Of a DNA stretch of 64,000 bases, positions 62,852 to 64,000 are shown one piece after another. Position 1 is the first letter of the stretch. Each line of letters starts with the position of its first letter. Both the position numbers and the translations under genes were made by a program. The DNA is from Microvirga lotononidis (GTDB lineage Bacteria; Pseudomonadota; Alphaproteobacteria; Rhizobiales; Beijerinckiaceae), in NCBI RefSeq assembly GCF_034627025.1, contig NZ_CP141050.1:310001-374000 (forward strand), given 5' to 3'. The notes under the pieces are model-generated. The model was not told the DNA's origin. It did no database searches and was given only the letters and a program-made list of their open reading frames with translations.

Positions 62852-63864
62852 TCAACTTTCAATTTTCCCAAGCGACCGACGTTGGCGACGCTCTCCGACA
62901 GATCGCAGCCGATCCGGACGCCAGCTTCATCGCAGGGGGCACCAACATCGTGGATCTGATGAAGTACGATGTTGAACGCCCCGGGCGGCTCATCGACATC
63001 TCGCATCTGCCTCTCAGGACTGTCGAGGAAGCTCCGAGCGGGGGCCTGAGCATCGGTGCGCTCGTGCCGAACAGCGACTTGGCCTACCATCCACTGGTCG
63101 AAGCGCGCTATCCCTTGTTGTCGAGCGCGATCCTGGCGGGTGCGTCGCAGCAATTGCGCAACATGGCATCGACCGGCGGAAATCTGATGCAGCGCACGCG
63201 GTGCCTGTACTTCTATGACACGGTGACCCCATGCAACAAGCGCGATCCCGGCAGCGGCTGCTCTGCAATCACAGGCATCAACCGCATCAATGCCATCCTT
63301 GGGACGAGCGAAGCCTGCATCGCGACGCATCCGTCCGACATGTGCGTCGCGCTCGCGGCGCTCGAGGCTATGGTGCATGTCGCAGGGCCATCCGGGGAGC
63401 GCGCGATCCCCTTCGCCGATTTCCATCGCCTGCCAGGCGATACCCCGGAGATCGACACTAACCTCGCGCCGGACGAGATCATTGTCGCCGTCGAACTACC
63501 GCCTAAGGGCTTCGCTGCCAACTACAGCTATCTGAAGATCCGGGATCGGCTGTCCTATGCATTTGCACTCGTGTCGGTCGCGGCGGCCCTGGAGTTCGAG
63601 AATGGGCGCATCAAGGAAGCGCGGCTCGCACTCGGCGGCGTGGCGCACAAGCCCTGGCGGAGAACGGAAGCCGAAGCGGCCTTGCAGGGCGAGGCTCCTG
63701 ATCGTGAGGCTTTTGCCAAAGCAGCCGACATCCTGCTGCAGAATAGCCGTGGCTTCGGGCACAACGATTTCAAAATCGGCCTTGCCCGTCGTGCGATCGA
63801 ACGCACCTTGACGCAGGCCGCGCGTGGCACGCCTCAAGTCCAGGCCATCAAGAAGATCCGGTGA
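62848..63864 (+). CDS. paoB: Aldehyde oxidoreductase FAD subunit (PaoB-like)
   Basis: 338 residues. FAD-binding segment ([20 protein letters not shown]), and [26 protein letters not shown] with the extra Cys cluster typical of PaoB, thought to bind an additional [4Fe-4S] cluster. Xanthine dehydrogenase C-terminal FAD domain ([15 protein letters not shown]). The stop is followed at once by the third subunit. Confidence 0.88.
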   Translation: MINFQFSQATDVGDALRQIAADPDASFIAGGTNIVDLMKYDVERPGRLIDISHLPLRTVEEAPSGGLSIGALVPNSDLAYHPLVEARYPLLSSAILAGASQQLRNMASTGGNLMQRTRCLYFYDTVTPCNKRDPGSGCSAITGINRINAILGTSEACIATHPSDMCVALAALEAMVHVAGPSGERAIPFADFHRLPGDTPEIDTNLAPDEIIVAVELPPKGFAANYSYLKIRDRLSYAFALVSVAAALEFENGRIKEARLALGGVAHKPWRRTEAEAALQGEAPDREAFAKAADILLQNSRGFGHNDFKIGLARRAIERTLTQAARGTPQVQAIKKIR

Positions 63865-63869
63865 CTGTC

Positions 63870-64000
63870 ATGACCTATATCGGCACCGCCACATCCCGCG
63901 TCGATGGCCATGCGAAGGTCACGGGCGCGGCAAAATACGCAGCAGAACCCAAGGCCGCCGACCTTGCACACGGCAGCGTCGTCACATCAACCATCGCCAA
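63870..64000 (+). CDS. paoC: Aldehyde oxidoreductase molybdenum subunit, 3' end beyond window (PaoC-like)
   Basis: Only the first about 43 codons: MTYIGTATSRVDGHAKVTGA then AKYAAEPKA, the conserved N-terminus of the molybdenum-cofactor subunit of this enzyme family. A GTG at 63861 in the same frame is a possible earlier start that overlaps paoB. The gene is cut by the window end. Confidence 0.85.
   Translation, partial: MTYIGTATSRVDGHAKVTGAAKYAAEPKAADLAHGSVVTSTIA

Noticed and set aside
1-64000. tRNA, rRNA, CRISPR array, complete prophage or replication origin
   Set aside because: No cloverleaf-like sequence, rRNA segment, regular spaced repeats, structural phage genes or replication initiator gene was found by reading; a tRNAscan or CRISPR search could still correct this.

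Overview
The window looks like a GC-rich alphaproteobacterium of the Hyphomicrobiales, and the gene mix suggests Methylobacteriaceae, Microvirga-like (inference). Supporting signs are a NepR/EcfG-type general stress gene pair, a MucR/Ros-family regulator, an alphaproteobacterial SOS box (GTTC-N7-GTTC) before recA, a PaoABC-type aldehyde oxidoreductase, and many small lineage-type hypothetical proteins. No rRNA, tRNA or CRISPR array was seen.

Layout. 1-15.7 kb is an accessory, partly decaying zone: a phosphoribosyltransferase, a frameshifted ferritin-like gene, a PEBP protein, a NepR-like anti-sigma gene beside a broken EcfG-type sigma gene, a frameshifted I78 inhibitor, many small secreted or hypothetical proteins, an Hfq paralogue, a serine recombinase, IS256 and IS701 remnants, two related tiny membrane proteins with duplicated leaders, and an orphan LanC-like protein. 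15.7-21.2 kb holds a ribitol-type ABC importer, ribitol 2-dehydrogenase and an AraC regulator. 22.3-25.2 kb is one large glycine-rich autotransporter.

25.3-39.6 kb is the most coherent block, a catabolic region for arginine-family or N-substituted amino acids: Lrp regulator, arginase, ornithine cyclodeaminase, GNAT, a HpPgdA/cyclic-imidase-like deacetylase, LysR, an argininosuccinate-lyase-like C-N lyase, an amino-acid ABC importer with two binding proteins, a quinone oxidoreductase, an MmgE/PrpD protein, an agmatinase/guanidinobutyrase and a gabT fragment. A 41-nt sequence repeated before the deacetylase and the lyase, on either side of the lysR gene, suggests shared LysR control. The lyase plus MmgE/PrpD pair recalls iminodisuccinate/EDDS degradation.

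39.8-48 kb carries one copy of a 142-bp MITE-like element, an M20 dipeptidase, a broken IS5 element and a tctB-tctA-D-glutamate cyclase-tctC-lysR cluster. 48-55 kb has a tandem ~124-nt repeat before a MucR gene lacking most zinc ligands, a nuclease, dinB, recA, and two coupled c-di-GMP enzymes. 55.6-61.6 kb is again decaying (mgtE and nramp remnants) with a DUF1194 protein, an AI-2E-family exporter and the second, inverted MITE copy. The window ends inside a paoABC-like operon. Several single-base frameshifts lie in G runs, so sequencing error should be excluded before calling those genes dead.
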